Positions 25,561-33,728 of a DNA stretch of 46,743 nt are shown one piece after another; the first letter of the stretch is position 1, and each line of letters begins with the position of its first letter. Position numbers and translations under genes: made by a program. The notes under the pieces were generated by a model. The model was not told the origin of the DNA and did no database searches. It worked only from the letters and a program-made list of their open reading frames with translations. This DNA is from Gemmataceae bacterium (GTDB lineage: Bacteria; Planctomycetota; Planctomycetia; Gemmatales; Gemmataceae): contig JAQGHQ010000393.1 in the NCBI GenBank assembly GCA_028288765.1, positions 1-46,743 on the forward strand, written 5' to 3'.

Positions 25561-27366
25561 ATGCCGCGGTTCAGGTCGCCGTCCGGCCCGCTCGCCCTGT
25601 TCGCCCTACTTGCCGGTTTGCTCCCGCTGTTCGCCCAGCCAATCCCGCCCGCCCCGGCTCCCGGTCCTGCCCCGCCGCGCCTGGCGGTACAGAAGGCCCG
25701 GGTTGGCGCGACCGCCGCCGTCGTGGAACCGACCGTTAGCGACGAGGACGCCCTGAAGGAGGCCGGACTGACCCCGACCGATGGGGAAAAGCTCGTCGGG
25801 TATCTGAAGCAGCGGACCGTGTCCGACGCCGAGCAGGGGAAGATCCAGGAGCTGATCAAGAAGTTCAAGGCCGACAACTTCGACGAGCGTCTGACGGCGG
25901 CCGAACACCTGGAACTGTATGGCCCCGCCGCGATCGGCCCCCTCAAGACCGCCGAGAAGGACTCCGATCCGGAGGTGTCGTATCAGGCCGGCCGGATCTT
26001 GAAGCGGCTGGAGAAGATCCCGCACTCCGCGGCCGCGGCGGCGGCGGTGCGGGCGGTCGTCCGGCTGAAGCCGCCCGGCGCCGCGACCGCGCTCCTCGGG
26101 TTTCTGCCGCTCGCCGACTCCGAAACGCTGGCCGACGAGATCCGCGGGGCCCTGGTGGCCCTTGCCGCCCCGGACGGCAAGCCCGACCCGGGGTTGGTGG
26201 CCGCCCTCGCCGATCCCTCCGCCATCCGCCGGGGCGCGGCCTACGTCGCTCTGATCGAGGGCGGACCGGCGGGGGAACGGATCCGGATCAAGGAGTCTTT
26301 TCAGCAGGTGAAAGACGCCGTCCGCAAGGATACCGATCCGGACGCCAAGTTCCGCGGGCTCTGGGCCCTCGTCCTGACAACGAAGGAGAAAGAGTTCGTG
26401 CCCGACCTGATCGGGCTGATTCCCCAGCTCACCCGCGGCCGGATCTGGCAACTGGAAGACCTCTTGTTGCAGCTTTCCGGGGCGCACCCAGAGGGAACGC
26501 GATTCGGAAAGTCGGCCGAGAGCCTCGCGCGGGCAAAGGACGCGTGGGCGACGTGGTGGGAGAAGAAGGGTGGGGGCGTGGACCTGACGAAGCTCGACTT
26601 CAAGCCGCGGGTCCTCGGGTTCACCGACCTCGTGGAATCCGATCAGCGGGGGTTCGGGATGGGCCGGGTGGCGTCTCTCGGACCGGACATGAAGGAGAAA
26701 TGGCAGTTGGTGGGGCTTCGGAACGCGACCGACGCCCACGTCCTGCCGGACGGCCACGTGCTGCTGGTCGAGAACTACACCCAGATCATCGAACGGGACG
26801 CGACCGGCCGGCAGGTGAGTATCAAAATCGTGAACCAGCCGCTCTCCGCCCACCCGCTATCCGGAGGCGGGCTGCTGGTCGTTTGCCGGCAGATGGTGAT
26901 CGAGTACGACAAACAGAACGCCCAGGTGTGGTCGTACATGCGGCCGGTCGCCGACATCATTGCCGGCCGCCGGCTTCCGGGCGGTGACACGGTGTTCGTG
27001 ACGGCCGCGCCTCAAGGCCCGAACTGTTTCCGCCTCGACGCGAAGGGGAAAATGGTCGGTCAGGGGGTCACGATCGGCCGGCTCCAGAATCAGGGGGTGA
27101 TCGTCGGGATGGACGTGATCGGTGAGGAAACCATACTGGTGTGCGAGTTCGACAGGGTCGCCGAGTACGACCTCAAGACCGGCAAGCTCGGGTGGAAGCA
27201 CCCCCTGATCCAGCCGACCTCGGTCCAGCGGCTATCGAACGGGAACACGCTGATCGCCTCGCTGAACATGAACCGGGCGGTCGAGGTCGATCCGACCGGA
27301 GAGGTGGTCTGGGAATACCAGGCCACCAAGGACGGGCTGCGGGTTTCCCGTGCCTACCGGCGGTGA
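25561..27366 (+). CDS. Exported HEAT-repeat and beta-propeller (PQQ-like) protein
   Basis: This 601-residue protein has a signal peptide (hydrophobic 11-25, cleavage near FAQ-P). Residues about 90-300 form alpha-helical HEAT-like repeats (AAEHLELYGPAAIGPLK, PEVSYQAGRILKRL). Residues about 360-600 form a beta-propeller with repeated blades such as DAHVLPDGHVLLVEN, GRRLPGGDTVFV and QRLSNGNTLIAS, like PQQ or arylsulfotransferase propellers. No catalytic residues can be assigned. A scaffold role outside the cytoplasm is likeliest. The start at 25561 begins the signal peptide. Confidence 0.75.
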   Translation: MPRFRSPSGPLALFALLAGLLPLFAQPIPPAPAPGPAPPRLAVQKARVGATAAVVEPTVSDEDALKEAGLTPTDGEKLVGYLKQRTVSDAEQGKIQELIKKFKADNFDERLTAAEHLELYGPAAIGPLKTAEKDSDPEVSYQAGRILKRLEKIPHSAAAAAAVRAVVRLKPPGAATALLGFLPLADSETLADEIRGALVALAAPDGKPDPGLVAALADPSAIRRGAAYVALIEGGPAGERIRIKESFQQVKDAVRKDTDPDAKFRGLWALVLTTKEKEFVPDLIGLIPQLTRGRIWQLEDLLLQLSGAHPEGTRFGKSAESLARAKDAWATWWEKKGGGVDLTKLDFKPRVLGFTDLVESDQRGFGMGRVASLGPDMKEKWQLVGLRNATDAHVLPDGHVLLVENYTQIIERDATGRQVSIKIVNQPLSAHPLSGGGLLVVCRQMVIEYDKQNAQVWSYMRPVADIIAGRRLPGGDTVFVTAAPQGPNCFRLDAKGKMVGQGVTIGRLQNQGVIVGMDVIGEETILVCEFDRVAEYDLKTGKLGWKHPLIQPTSVQRLSNGNTLIASLNMNRAVEVDPTGEVVWEYQATKDGLRVSRAYRR

Positions 27367-27408
27367 TCGCGTTCTCCCCCCTGCCCGGCGTTCTCAGCCA
27401 CAGGCTGA

Positions 27409-29256
27409 TTAGCGGCCGGGCACCGCCCACCGATTGATGATCCGGTACACCGCGACGCGGAGGCGGGGGTGGTCTCGGCCGATGACCGGTTCCGTCCCGC
27501 CGTAGAAGTTCGGAATCGTCTGGGCCGAGAGGCAATCATCCCACACGAGATCAGCGACCTTCTCGACCGCGCCGACCGGCGGACGAATCACGATCGAGCC
27601 GGGGTAGGGGCGGTAGAATCCCTGCTCGTCCGGGAAAAGGGGAAGGACGAGGTAATCGCCCGCGGCCAGTATCGACCCGCCCGGGATGACCGGCCGCATG
27701 CCCGCCCGTTCACAGTAATACTGGAATCCCCAGTGCCCGACGTACCACGCCCGGGCCGTCGGGGGCCGGGCCTGGACGAAGACGGTGGCCTCCTCCGCGA
27801 CGACCTTCTCCGGAAGCGCGTCGTAGGCGTCGAGCGCCGCGACGAGCACGCCGACCGTCACTCCGAATGGTAGCACCCACCCGGGAGGCCGACGTCCGGG
27901 ATTCGCCCGATTCACCCGACTGACCGTCCTCGCGGCGAGGACCGTGATCGCCACCGTCAGCCCGACCACCCGCCTGGCCGCCGGAAACGGGGTGAGGACG
28001 AAATACCCGGCCAGTTCGAGCACGACCCATCCCACGACGAACGCACTGTCGGCGGACCACCTTACCCCCCTTCCCCACCGGCTCCGGACGAGCAACACAC
28101 CCGCACACCCGGCGGCCGTCAGGAGTACCGCCGCCCCGGCCGTCCGCCAGACCGTAATGGCGAGTGTCAGTTTCGCATGCCCGGGCACGTTCCCAGGTAT
28201 CAGGATGCTCGCACGATGAGGAAGGACGGCGACGAGACCGGCCCCGACGACCCAGAGCACGGTGGAAACGAGCAGCAGCCGTCGCGGAAATCCGATCGCC
28301 CGCCCGGCGTAGAGCCCGACCCCGACCGCCAGACATCCCAGGTGACCGGCGAGCGGCGGGACGAGCGCGTATTTCTCCCTGATGAGGGCAGCCAGTCGGC
28401 CCGCCGCCGCGCCGGCCGACGGCTGCTGGTCAGAAAGTTGAACGAGGAAGTGCGAGCGGCCGTACTCCGCCACCAGGAACAATTCCCACCCCGCAAAGGC
28501 TGCCCCCGCGACGATCACTGCCGCAGCCGCCGGCCCTCTCCGGCGGTGCGTGAGACCGTACCATCCGATCAGCGGAGGGACGAGAAGGGCCGTATACTTC
28601 GTCTGCATGGCGACCGCGGCAACCAGCCCGGACGCGACGGCCAGCCACCAACTGTCCCGCCGGGCCGCCCGAATAAAGGCCACGAGCGAAAAGAGACCGA
28701 GCGCGAGCGCCGGGATGTCGAGCATCAAGTTGACCATCGGGAGCACGGCCGGGGAGAGCACGATCAACGGGAGAGCAGTCTGCTCGACTCCCCGGGCGAA
28801 GCGGCGAAGCAGTTCCCTCAGCGACCACGCCAACAGCCACACGAACGGGAACAGCCACAACTTGAGCCCGACCGGATGCCCGCCGAACAGACGGACGCCG
28901 AGCGCCAGCCAGTACGGTACGACCGGCGGGCACAGGACCTCCATTGCCGGTCCGGGAACGGTATACCAGAAGATGTCGAAGCCGTACGGATCGAGCGGGT
29001 GGTGGGCGATGTGGTGGGCGTACGTGAGGTAAGCCGTGTCGTCCACCAGGACGGGCTTGACGGCGTTCGCCAGGGTAACGATGACGGCCAGGAGCGTCGG
29101 GCTCGCCGAGAGCGACCGGAACACCGGAAGGGCCTTTGCTGGAAACACGGGGCGTACCGAACAGTTGAGGTGGTCGGTCGGACATCGAAGCCACGGCCGA
29201 ACGGGAACCCGTCGGTCCGTGGGCGACCCGTCTGGGTTCGGGACAGCCCGGGTCAT
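27409..29256 (-). CDS. Polytopic GT-C glycosyltransferase (ArnT/PMT, GT39-like)
   Basis: This 615-residue membrane protein has about ten to twelve spans. The first outside loop has the acidic pair Asp72-Asp73 in PVLVDDTAYLTYAHHI, the usual place of the GT-C catalytic acid. Such proteins use polyprenyl-phosphate sugars to glycosylate lipids or proteins on the outer face of the membrane. The C-terminal 120 residues form a soluble outside domain (YVGHWGFQYYCERAG). The first 45 residues are poorly conserved-looking, so the true start may lie inside. It shares a 73-base divergent promoter region with lipB. Confidence 0.75.
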   Translation of the reverse strand: MTRAVPNPDGSPTDRRVPVRPWLRCPTDHLNCSVRPVFPAKALPVFRSLSASPTLLAVIVTLANAVKPVLVDDTAYLTYAHHIAHHPLDPYGFDIFWYTVPGPAMEVLCPPVVPYWLALGVRLFGGHPVGLKLWLFPFVWLLAWSLRELLRRFARGVEQTALPLIVLSPAVLPMVNLMLDIPALALGLFSLVAFIRAARRDSWWLAVASGLVAAVAMQTKYTALLVPPLIGWYGLTHRRRGPAAAAVIVAGAAFAGWELFLVAEYGRSHFLVQLSDQQPSAGAAAGRLAALIREKYALVPPLAGHLGCLAVGVGLYAGRAIGFPRRLLLVSTVLWVVGAGLVAVLPHRASILIPGNVPGHAKLTLAITVWRTAGAAVLLTAAGCAGVLLVRSRWGRGVRWSADSAFVVGWVVLELAGYFVLTPFPAARRVVGLTVAITVLAARTVSRVNRANPGRRPPGWVLPFGVTVGVLVAALDAYDALPEKVVAEEATVFVQARPPTARAWYVGHWGFQYYCERAGMRPVIPGGSILAAGDYLVLPLFPDEQGFYRPYPGSIVIRPPVGAVEKVADLVWDDCLSAQTIPNFYGGTEPVIGRDHPRLRVAVYRIINRWAVPGR

Positions 29257-29329
29257 AAAATACGGGTGGCCACTAGGGAATCCACTACACCCCTCACTGA
29301 CCCAGACGGTCGATTAGCAGGGAGGAGCG

Positions 29330-30112
29330 GTGACGGAAGGCGCCGAGGCACACCAGGTTCACCCCGCCCCGGGCCGGGCGCTCCATGCCTACCTCTTGGG
29401 GCGGCTCGAGTTCGACCACCTACTGGCACTGCAGCGCCGCCTCGTTTACGACGTCGCGGGCGACCGCGATGCCGGGGCCGTCATCCTGTGTGACCACCCG
29501 CCGGGGGTCACCATCGGCCGCGAAGGCAGTCGGGTCCACGTCCGCCCCCGCCCGGAAGAGCTGACCTCCCGCGGGTGGCCGGTGCGGTGGGTCAGCCGCG
29601 GCGGCGGAGTGCTGCTCCACCTCCCGGGCCAGGTGGCGTGTTATCCCCTGATCGCGCTCGACCGCCTCGGCCTGACCCCGGGCGAATATCTGCACGAGCT
29701 CCAGGCGATCGTCCTCGACCTACTCCGCGCGTACGACCTCCCGGCGGAAGCGGACCCGGTCCGACCGGGGGTGCGGGTCAAGGGCCGCCGGATCGCTCAC
29801 GTCGGCGTGGCGGTCCGGGACTGGGTGAGTTGCTTCGGGATCGTGTTGAACGTCCACCCCGACCTGGAACCGTTTTACGACGTCCACTGCGACGGCGACC
29901 CGCTGCCGATGACCTCGGTGCAGCGGGAATCCCCCGCCCGGGTTCGGGTCGCCGGTGTCCGCCAAAAGCTGGTCGAACTCGTCGCCGCCCGGTTTCGGTT
30001 CGACCGGGTTTCCGTCTTCCACGCCCACCCCGGGCTGGTCTCACGATCGCCATTTCCCCCCGGCTCGGCCGGGGGCGGGTTAAAACATGCAGTCCCTACC
30101 CGTACTCGATAG
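29330..30112 (+). CDS. lipB: Octanoyl-ACP:protein N-octanoyltransferase LipB
   Basis: This 260-residue protein transfers octanoate from acyl carrier protein to lipoyl domains. It has the conserved SRGGGVLLHLPGQ segment (usually RGGxxTYHGPGQ), GRRIAHVGVAV, LNVHPDLEPF and a HCDGDPLPMTSV segment aligning with the Cys-containing PCG..TS region. E. coli uses Lys135 and Cys169; here the Lys position is Arg (GRRIA) and the Cys is one residue out of register. A GGAGGAG ribosome site lies before GTG 29330. Its last 26 bases overlap lipA. The C-terminus after about 225 is extra low-complexity sequence. Confidence 0.85.
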   Translation: MTEGAEAHQVHPAPGRALHAYLLGRLEFDHLLALQRRLVYDVAGDRDAGAVILCDHPPGVTIGREGSRVHVRPRPEELTSRGWPVRWVSRGGGVLLHLPGQVACYPLIALDRLGLTPGEYLHELQAIVLDLLRAYDLPAEADPVRPGVRVKGRRIAHVGVAVRDWVSCFGIVLNVHPDLEPFYDVHCDGDPLPMTSVQRESPARVRVAGVRQKLVELVAARFRFDRVSVFHAHPGLVSRSPFPPGSAGGGLKHAVPTRTR

Positions 30113-31058
30113 TCCGCCTCGCGACCCGGTCGTGCCCGGCACGAGCGGTGGTGACCCCGCGGCCCCGCCGGCCGGTCGGCTCCCGCCGTGGCTGAAGCGG
30201 TCGCTCCCCCGCGGGAACGGGAACTTCTTCACCCAGACCTTGCTGGACGACCTCCGGCTGGAGACGGTGTGCGAGAACGCCCGGTGCCCGAACCGCCCGG
30301 AGTGCTGGGCCCGGCGGACCGCGACGTTCATGATCCTCGGGAACGTCTGCACCCGGCCGTGCGGGTTCTGCTCGGTTCCCAAGGGCGAACCGCTACACGT
30401 CGAGGCCGACGAGCCGGACCGGGTCGCGGAGGCGGCCGCCCGGCTCGGGCTCAAGCACGTGGTCATCACCTCGGTGACCCGCGACGACCTGGCGGACGGC
30501 GGGGCCGACCACTTCGCCCGGTGCGTCGTCGCGGTCCGGGAACGGCTCCCGGGCGCCGCGGTCGAGGTACTCACACCGGACTTCCTCGGGCGTCCGGAGG
30601 CCATCGACCGCGTGATCGCGGCGAACCCGGAAGTGTTCAACCACAACATCGAGACGGTCCCGCGGTTGTACCGCGTCGCCCGCGGGCGGGCCGAGTACCC
30701 CCGGAGCCTCGCGCTACTCGACCGCGTGAAACGGACCGCCCCGCACATTGTCACGAAGGCGGGTCTGATGCTCGGGGTGGGGGAAACGATCGACGAGCTG
30801 TTCGACGTCCTGGCCGATCTGCGGGCGATCCGGTGCGACGTGCTGACCCTCGGGCAGTACCTCGCCCCGACGCTCAAGCACAGCATCCCGGTGGCCCGAT
30901 ACGTCCCGCCCGCGGAGTTCGACGTCCTCGCGGCGAAGGCCCGGCTGATGGGGTTCCGACAGGTCGTGGCCGGGCCGTTCGTGCGGTCCAGTTACCACGC
31001 CGACGAGATGGTACCCACCCGTGACGGAATCCCGGCAAGTGCCGATCTGCGTGCCTGA
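30087..31058 (+). CDS. lipA: Lipoyl synthase LipA
   Basis: This 323-residue radical-SAM enzyme inserts two sulfurs into octanoyl groups to make lipoate. Both iron-sulfur clusters are visible: the auxiliary CENARCPNRPEC motif (CX4CX5C) and the radical-SAM CTRPCGFC motif (CX3CX2C). LDDLRLETVCENA and the FNHNIETV segment are also typical. The start overlaps lipB by 26 bases, so the pair is probably translationally coupled. The last residues overlap the next small gene. Confidence 0.95.
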   Translation: MQSLPVLDSPPRDPVVPGTSGGDPAAPPAGRLPPWLKRSLPRGNGNFFTQTLLDDLRLETVCENARCPNRPECWARRTATFMILGNVCTRPCGFCSVPKGEPLHVEADEPDRVAEAAARLGLKHVVITSVTRDDLADGGADHFARCVVAVRERLPGAAVEVLTPDFLGRPEAIDRVIAANPEVFNHNIETVPRLYRVARGRAEYPRSLALLDRVKRTAPHIVTKAGLMLGVGETIDELFDVLADLRAIRCDVLTLGQYLAPTLKHSIPVARYVPPAEFDVLAAKARLMGFRQVVAGPFVRSSYHADEMVPTRDGIPASADLRA

Positions 31059-31314
31059 GCTCGGTTCGCCGCGGGCGGTCCTGAGCCTCTGGTACGTCCG
31101 CCCGGGAGACCGGGTATCCGAAGGCGACCGGGTCGCCGAGGTGCTGATTCCCGGCGCCACATTCGACGTGACCGCCCCGGCTTCGGGCGTCCTCGGTGAC
31201 CGCTTTGTGTTGCCGACCGACCCGGTGGCCACGGGACAGACATTGGGGATGATCGAAGAGGCCGCCCCGGGCTCCCGCCCTGGGCTACGGACGAATGTCC
31301 CCCCGGGGGAATGA
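31021..31314 (+). CDS. Small lipoyl/biotinyl-fold protein lacking the acceptor lysine
   Basis: This 97-residue protein is almost entirely one hammerhead domain of the lipoyl/biotinyl type: VPELGSPRAVLSLWYVRPGD, then GDRVAEVLIPGATFDV and TAPASGVLGD. In working domains the turn is DKA, with Lys carrying lipoate. Here the aligned residues are Pro-Gly-Ala, so no lipoate can be attached at that place. GTG 31021 overlaps lipA by 38 bases; GTG 31036 is an alternative. It directly follows lipB and lipA. It might be a decoy, binding partner or regulator of lipoylation; this is inference. Confidence 0.7.
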   Translation: MTESRQVPICVPELGSPRAVLSLWYVRPGDRVSEGDRVAEVLIPGATFDVTAPASGVLGDRFVLPTDPVATGQTLGMIEEAAPGSRPGLRTNVPPGE

Positions 31315-31677
31315 GAGATCGGGTTGGGTAACCGCGGAACGGGGCGCGATCTTATACAGGAACCCGGTGATGGTGTCCGTTTCTGGTCCCCCTTTCCCCG
31401 TGAGGGAGAGGGATGAGGCGAATGGCCCGGGTGCCATGTCCACGGCTCGGCGTGGACATGCGAGCGCCCCGGATGCCGGATCCGGACCGGGTATTCGCCC
31501 GACCGAGCTCAGCCATGTCCACCCAAAGCCGTGGACATGCCACCCAGACCAAGGTGACCGTCTCACCGGGTTCCTGTATTAGCCCAGGGGCGGAAGCCCC
31601 GGGCGGCCTGCGGCTTCCCTGTTCTCTGTGACTTCGTGGCGAAATTGGCACCCCGCGATTGACCTCCGAGCGAGCCT
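31315..31677. other. Repeat-bearing gap between the lipoate genes and tmk
   Basis: No gene is supported in these 363 bases. Most of it is the inverted-repeat-bounded element listed separately (31354-31579). The last 100 bases carry the probable promoter region of tmk-holB. Confidence 0.5.
31354..31579. mobile_element. 226-bp inverted-repeat element enclosing two palindromes
   Basis: ATACAGGAACCCGGTGA at 31354-31370 returns exactly inverted at 31563-31579 (17 bp). Inside are two palindromes with the same outer arm CATGTCCAC: 31435-31460 (loop around GCTCGG) and 31514-31539. The 53 bases between them and the flanks are non-coding. The shape fits a non-autonomous mobile unit or a dispersed regulatory repeat. 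No target duplication is clear. Confidence 0.5.
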
Positions 31678-32325
31678 ATGCCCCGACCCGCGTTCATCTC
31701 TCTCGACGGCCTCGACGGGACCGGGAAATCGACCCAGTGCCGGCTGCTGGCCGACTGGCTCGCCGGGCAGAAGGTGCCGGTCAAGTTGTGCGCCGACCCG
31801 GGGAGCACCGCGATCGGAGAGCAGTTGCGGCAGATCCTACTGTTCGGGCGAGACCACCATGTCGCCACGACCACCGAGGCGTTCCTGTTCATGGCGTCGC
31901 GGGCGCAGCTGGTGGAGGAAGTGATCCGCCCGGCGCTCGACCGCGGCGAGGTCGTGATTTCCGACCGCTTCCTGCTGGCGAACGTCGTCTACCAGGGCCA
32001 CGCGGGGGGGATGAACCCGAAAGACCTGTGGGCGATCGGCCGGGTCGCGACCGGCGGGCTCGAACCCGATCTCACGCTGGTCTTCGACGCCGACCTGGAC
32101 GTCGCGTTCGCCCGCCGGAACCGCGACGCCGACCGGATGGAAGATCGCGATCGCGAGTTCCACGCCCGGGTGCAGACCGGGTTCCGCTTCGAAGCCGGGA
32201 TGCGGCCCGGGCCCTACCAGATCGTCGACGCCACCCCGGACCTCGCCGCGGTGCAGCAGGCGGTCCGACACAAGGTCGCCCGGTTGCTCGCGGATTTCGG
32301 GTGGACTATCTCCACGGAAGGGTGA
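31678..32325 (+). CDS. tmk: Thymidylate kinase
   Basis: This 215-residue enzyme phosphorylates dTMP to dTDP with ATP for DNA synthesis. It has the P-loop GLDGTGKST (11-19), the DPGST substrate loop near 38-42 (usually EPGGT), the SDRF motif near 98, and a basic LID-like region (RNRDADRMEDRD). Its length fits the family. It is followed six bases later by holB, a pairing found in many bacteria. Confidence 0.9.
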   Translation: MPRPAFISLDGLDGTGKSTQCRLLADWLAGQKVPVKLCADPGSTAIGEQLRQILLFGRDHHVATTTEAFLFMASRAQLVEEVIRPALDRGEVVISDRFLLANVVYQGHAGGMNPKDLWAIGRVATGGLEPDLTLVFDADLDVAFARRNRDADRMEDRDREFHARVQTGFRFEAGMRPGPYQIVDATPDLAAVQQAVRHKVARLLADFGWTISTEG

Positions 32326-32331
32326 TTCCTC

Positions 32332-33354
32332 ATGTCCTGGGAGAGAGTCCGCGGACACACCGCCGCCCTGACGACCTTTCGCACCGCGATCGCACGCGGG
32401 CGGCTGGGTCAGGCGTATCTGCTCGTCGGCCCGGACGGGATCGGAAAACGCCTGTTCGCGACCGAACTGGCAAAAGCCTTGCTCTGTGAACGGCCTCCCG
32501 CCCCGTTCGTAGCCTGCGACCACTGCCCCTCGTGCGCCCAGGTCCAGGCCGGCACCCACCCGGACGTGTTCCACCTCTGCACCCCCGATGGGAAACACGA
32601 GCTGCCGGTGGCGGAGATGCGCGGGTTCTGTACCCAGATGGCCTTCAAGCCGACCCGTGGGATCTGGAAGGTCGGGATCGTCGAAGACGCCGACGACTTC
32701 AACGAGGAGTCGGCGAACTGCTTCCTCAAGACGCTCGAAGAACCGCCTCCCGGGTCGCTCCTGCTCCTCCTCGCCACCGGCACCGATCGCCAGCTGCCGA
32801 CGATCCTGTCCCGCTGCCAGGTGGTGAGGTTCTCGCCTCTCCGGCCCGAAGAGATTCGTGCGGTCCTTGCCGACCAGGGCGTCGTAGACCCTGCCCAGGT
32901 TGACCATCTCATCCGGTTGAGCGGCGGGAGTGTCGCCCGCGCACTCGCCCTGAACGACGAGAGCTTCTGGAAGGTCCGGGAACAGCTGATCGACGGGCTC
33001 CTCGCCCCAAGACCCAACTTCGTCGAACTGGCGGGGGTATGGCAACGGTTCTACGAAGAGGCGGGAAAGGAAACTACCGGCCAGCGACTGCGGGTGTCGC
33101 TCGTCATCGGGTTCCTGGTGGAAGCGATCCAGCAGGCACTGAGGCTCTCCCTGGGCGCCGACGTGGCGGGTCTGAACGAGTCGGAAGAAGCACGGCTAAG
33201 GGCATTCGCCGACCGCCTCGGCCCGGACCGGCTACTGGAGTTGATCGACCGCTGTGTGGAAGCCGATTTCCATGTGGAACGCCGGGTCCAGCTGATCCTC
33301 GTCGTCGAGTCGGTGCTGGAGCAGTTCACGAGGCCGTCGGTGGCGTCCCGGTGA
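32332..33354 (+). CDS. holB: DNA polymerase III subunit delta-prime
   Basis: This 340-residue clamp-loader subunit resembles DnaX in its N-terminal AAA+ domain. It has a P-loop-like GPDGIGKRL (Arg after Lys, where Ser/Thr is usual, so probably without ATPase activity), a zinc-binding CDHCPSCAQV cluster with preceding Cys, and the conserved EESANCFLKTLEEPP and SRCQ segments that carry the arginine finger. It follows tmk with a GGAAGGG ribosome site inside the end of tmk. A large hairpin repeat begins just after its stop. Confidence 0.9.
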   Translation: MSWERVRGHTAALTTFRTAIARGRLGQAYLLVGPDGIGKRLFATELAKALLCERPPAPFVACDHCPSCAQVQAGTHPDVFHLCTPDGKHELPVAEMRGFCTQMAFKPTRGIWKVGIVEDADDFNEESANCFLKTLEEPPPGSLLLLLATGTDRQLPTILSRCQVVRFSPLRPEEIRAVLADQGVVDPAQVDHLIRLSGGSVARALALNDESFWKVREQLIDGLLAPRPNFVELAGVWQRFYEEAGKETTGQRLRVSLVIGFLVEAIQQALRLSLGADVAGLNESEEARLRAFADRLGPDRLLELIDRCVEADFHVERRVQLILVVESVLEQFTRPSVASR

Positions 33355-33355
33355 G

Positions 33356-33441
33356 AGGGTTTTCCCCTGGGAGCGCGGCCGGCCCGGCCGCTCTTCGATG
33401 CTCCAGCGGCTGGGCCGGCCGCGCTCCCAGGGGAAAACCCT
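33356..33441. repeat. Long hairpin repeat (CCCCTGGGAGCGCGGCCGGC family), copy 1
   Basis: Arms of about 31 bp (AGGGTTTTCCCCTGGGAGCG at the left, its inverse at the right) surround a 24-base centre. GGGCCGGCCGCGC and its partner are nearly exact. It begins at the holB stop. It may act as a terminator through its strong stem and the A/T run at each outer end, but it is clearly one member of a family; a second copy is at 44921-44988. Confidence 0.8.
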
Positions 33442-33493
33442 GAAGTCCGAAATCGGCCTTGGACTGCCGACCCGTGCTTGCTATAGCCCCGCC

Positions 33494-33709
33494 ATGCGCA
33501 GGCTAATCCTATTCGTCCTGCTCGCACCACTGGCCGGGTGCAGCAACGCCCCGGTCGCGGGGTTCCTGGACTGCGTCGCGCCGGCCCGGAGTGGTCCTCC
33601 CTCGGGCGGGGCTGGGCCGAGCGTGCCCGACGTTCGGCCGCCCGCCGCCGGTCCGGACTCGCTCCCGCCACCGGCCGACACCATTCCGCCCGTCCGGCCG
33701 GTTCCCTGA
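33494..33709 (+). CDS. Small Pro-rich lipoprotein
   Basis: This 71-residue protein is a short basic start and hydrophobic run ending in the lipobox LAGC (Cys16), followed by a Pro/Gly/Ala tail without secondary structure. It should be a lipid-anchored peptide outside the cytoplasm. It has no recognised family. It is convergent with the CHAD gene, 19 bases away. Confidence 0.55.
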   Translation: MRRLILFVLLAPLAGCSNAPVAGFLDCVAPARSGPPSGGAGPSVPDVRPPAAGPDSLPPPADTIPPVRPVP

Positions 33710-33728
33710 CCTGCTCAACCCAACTCCC

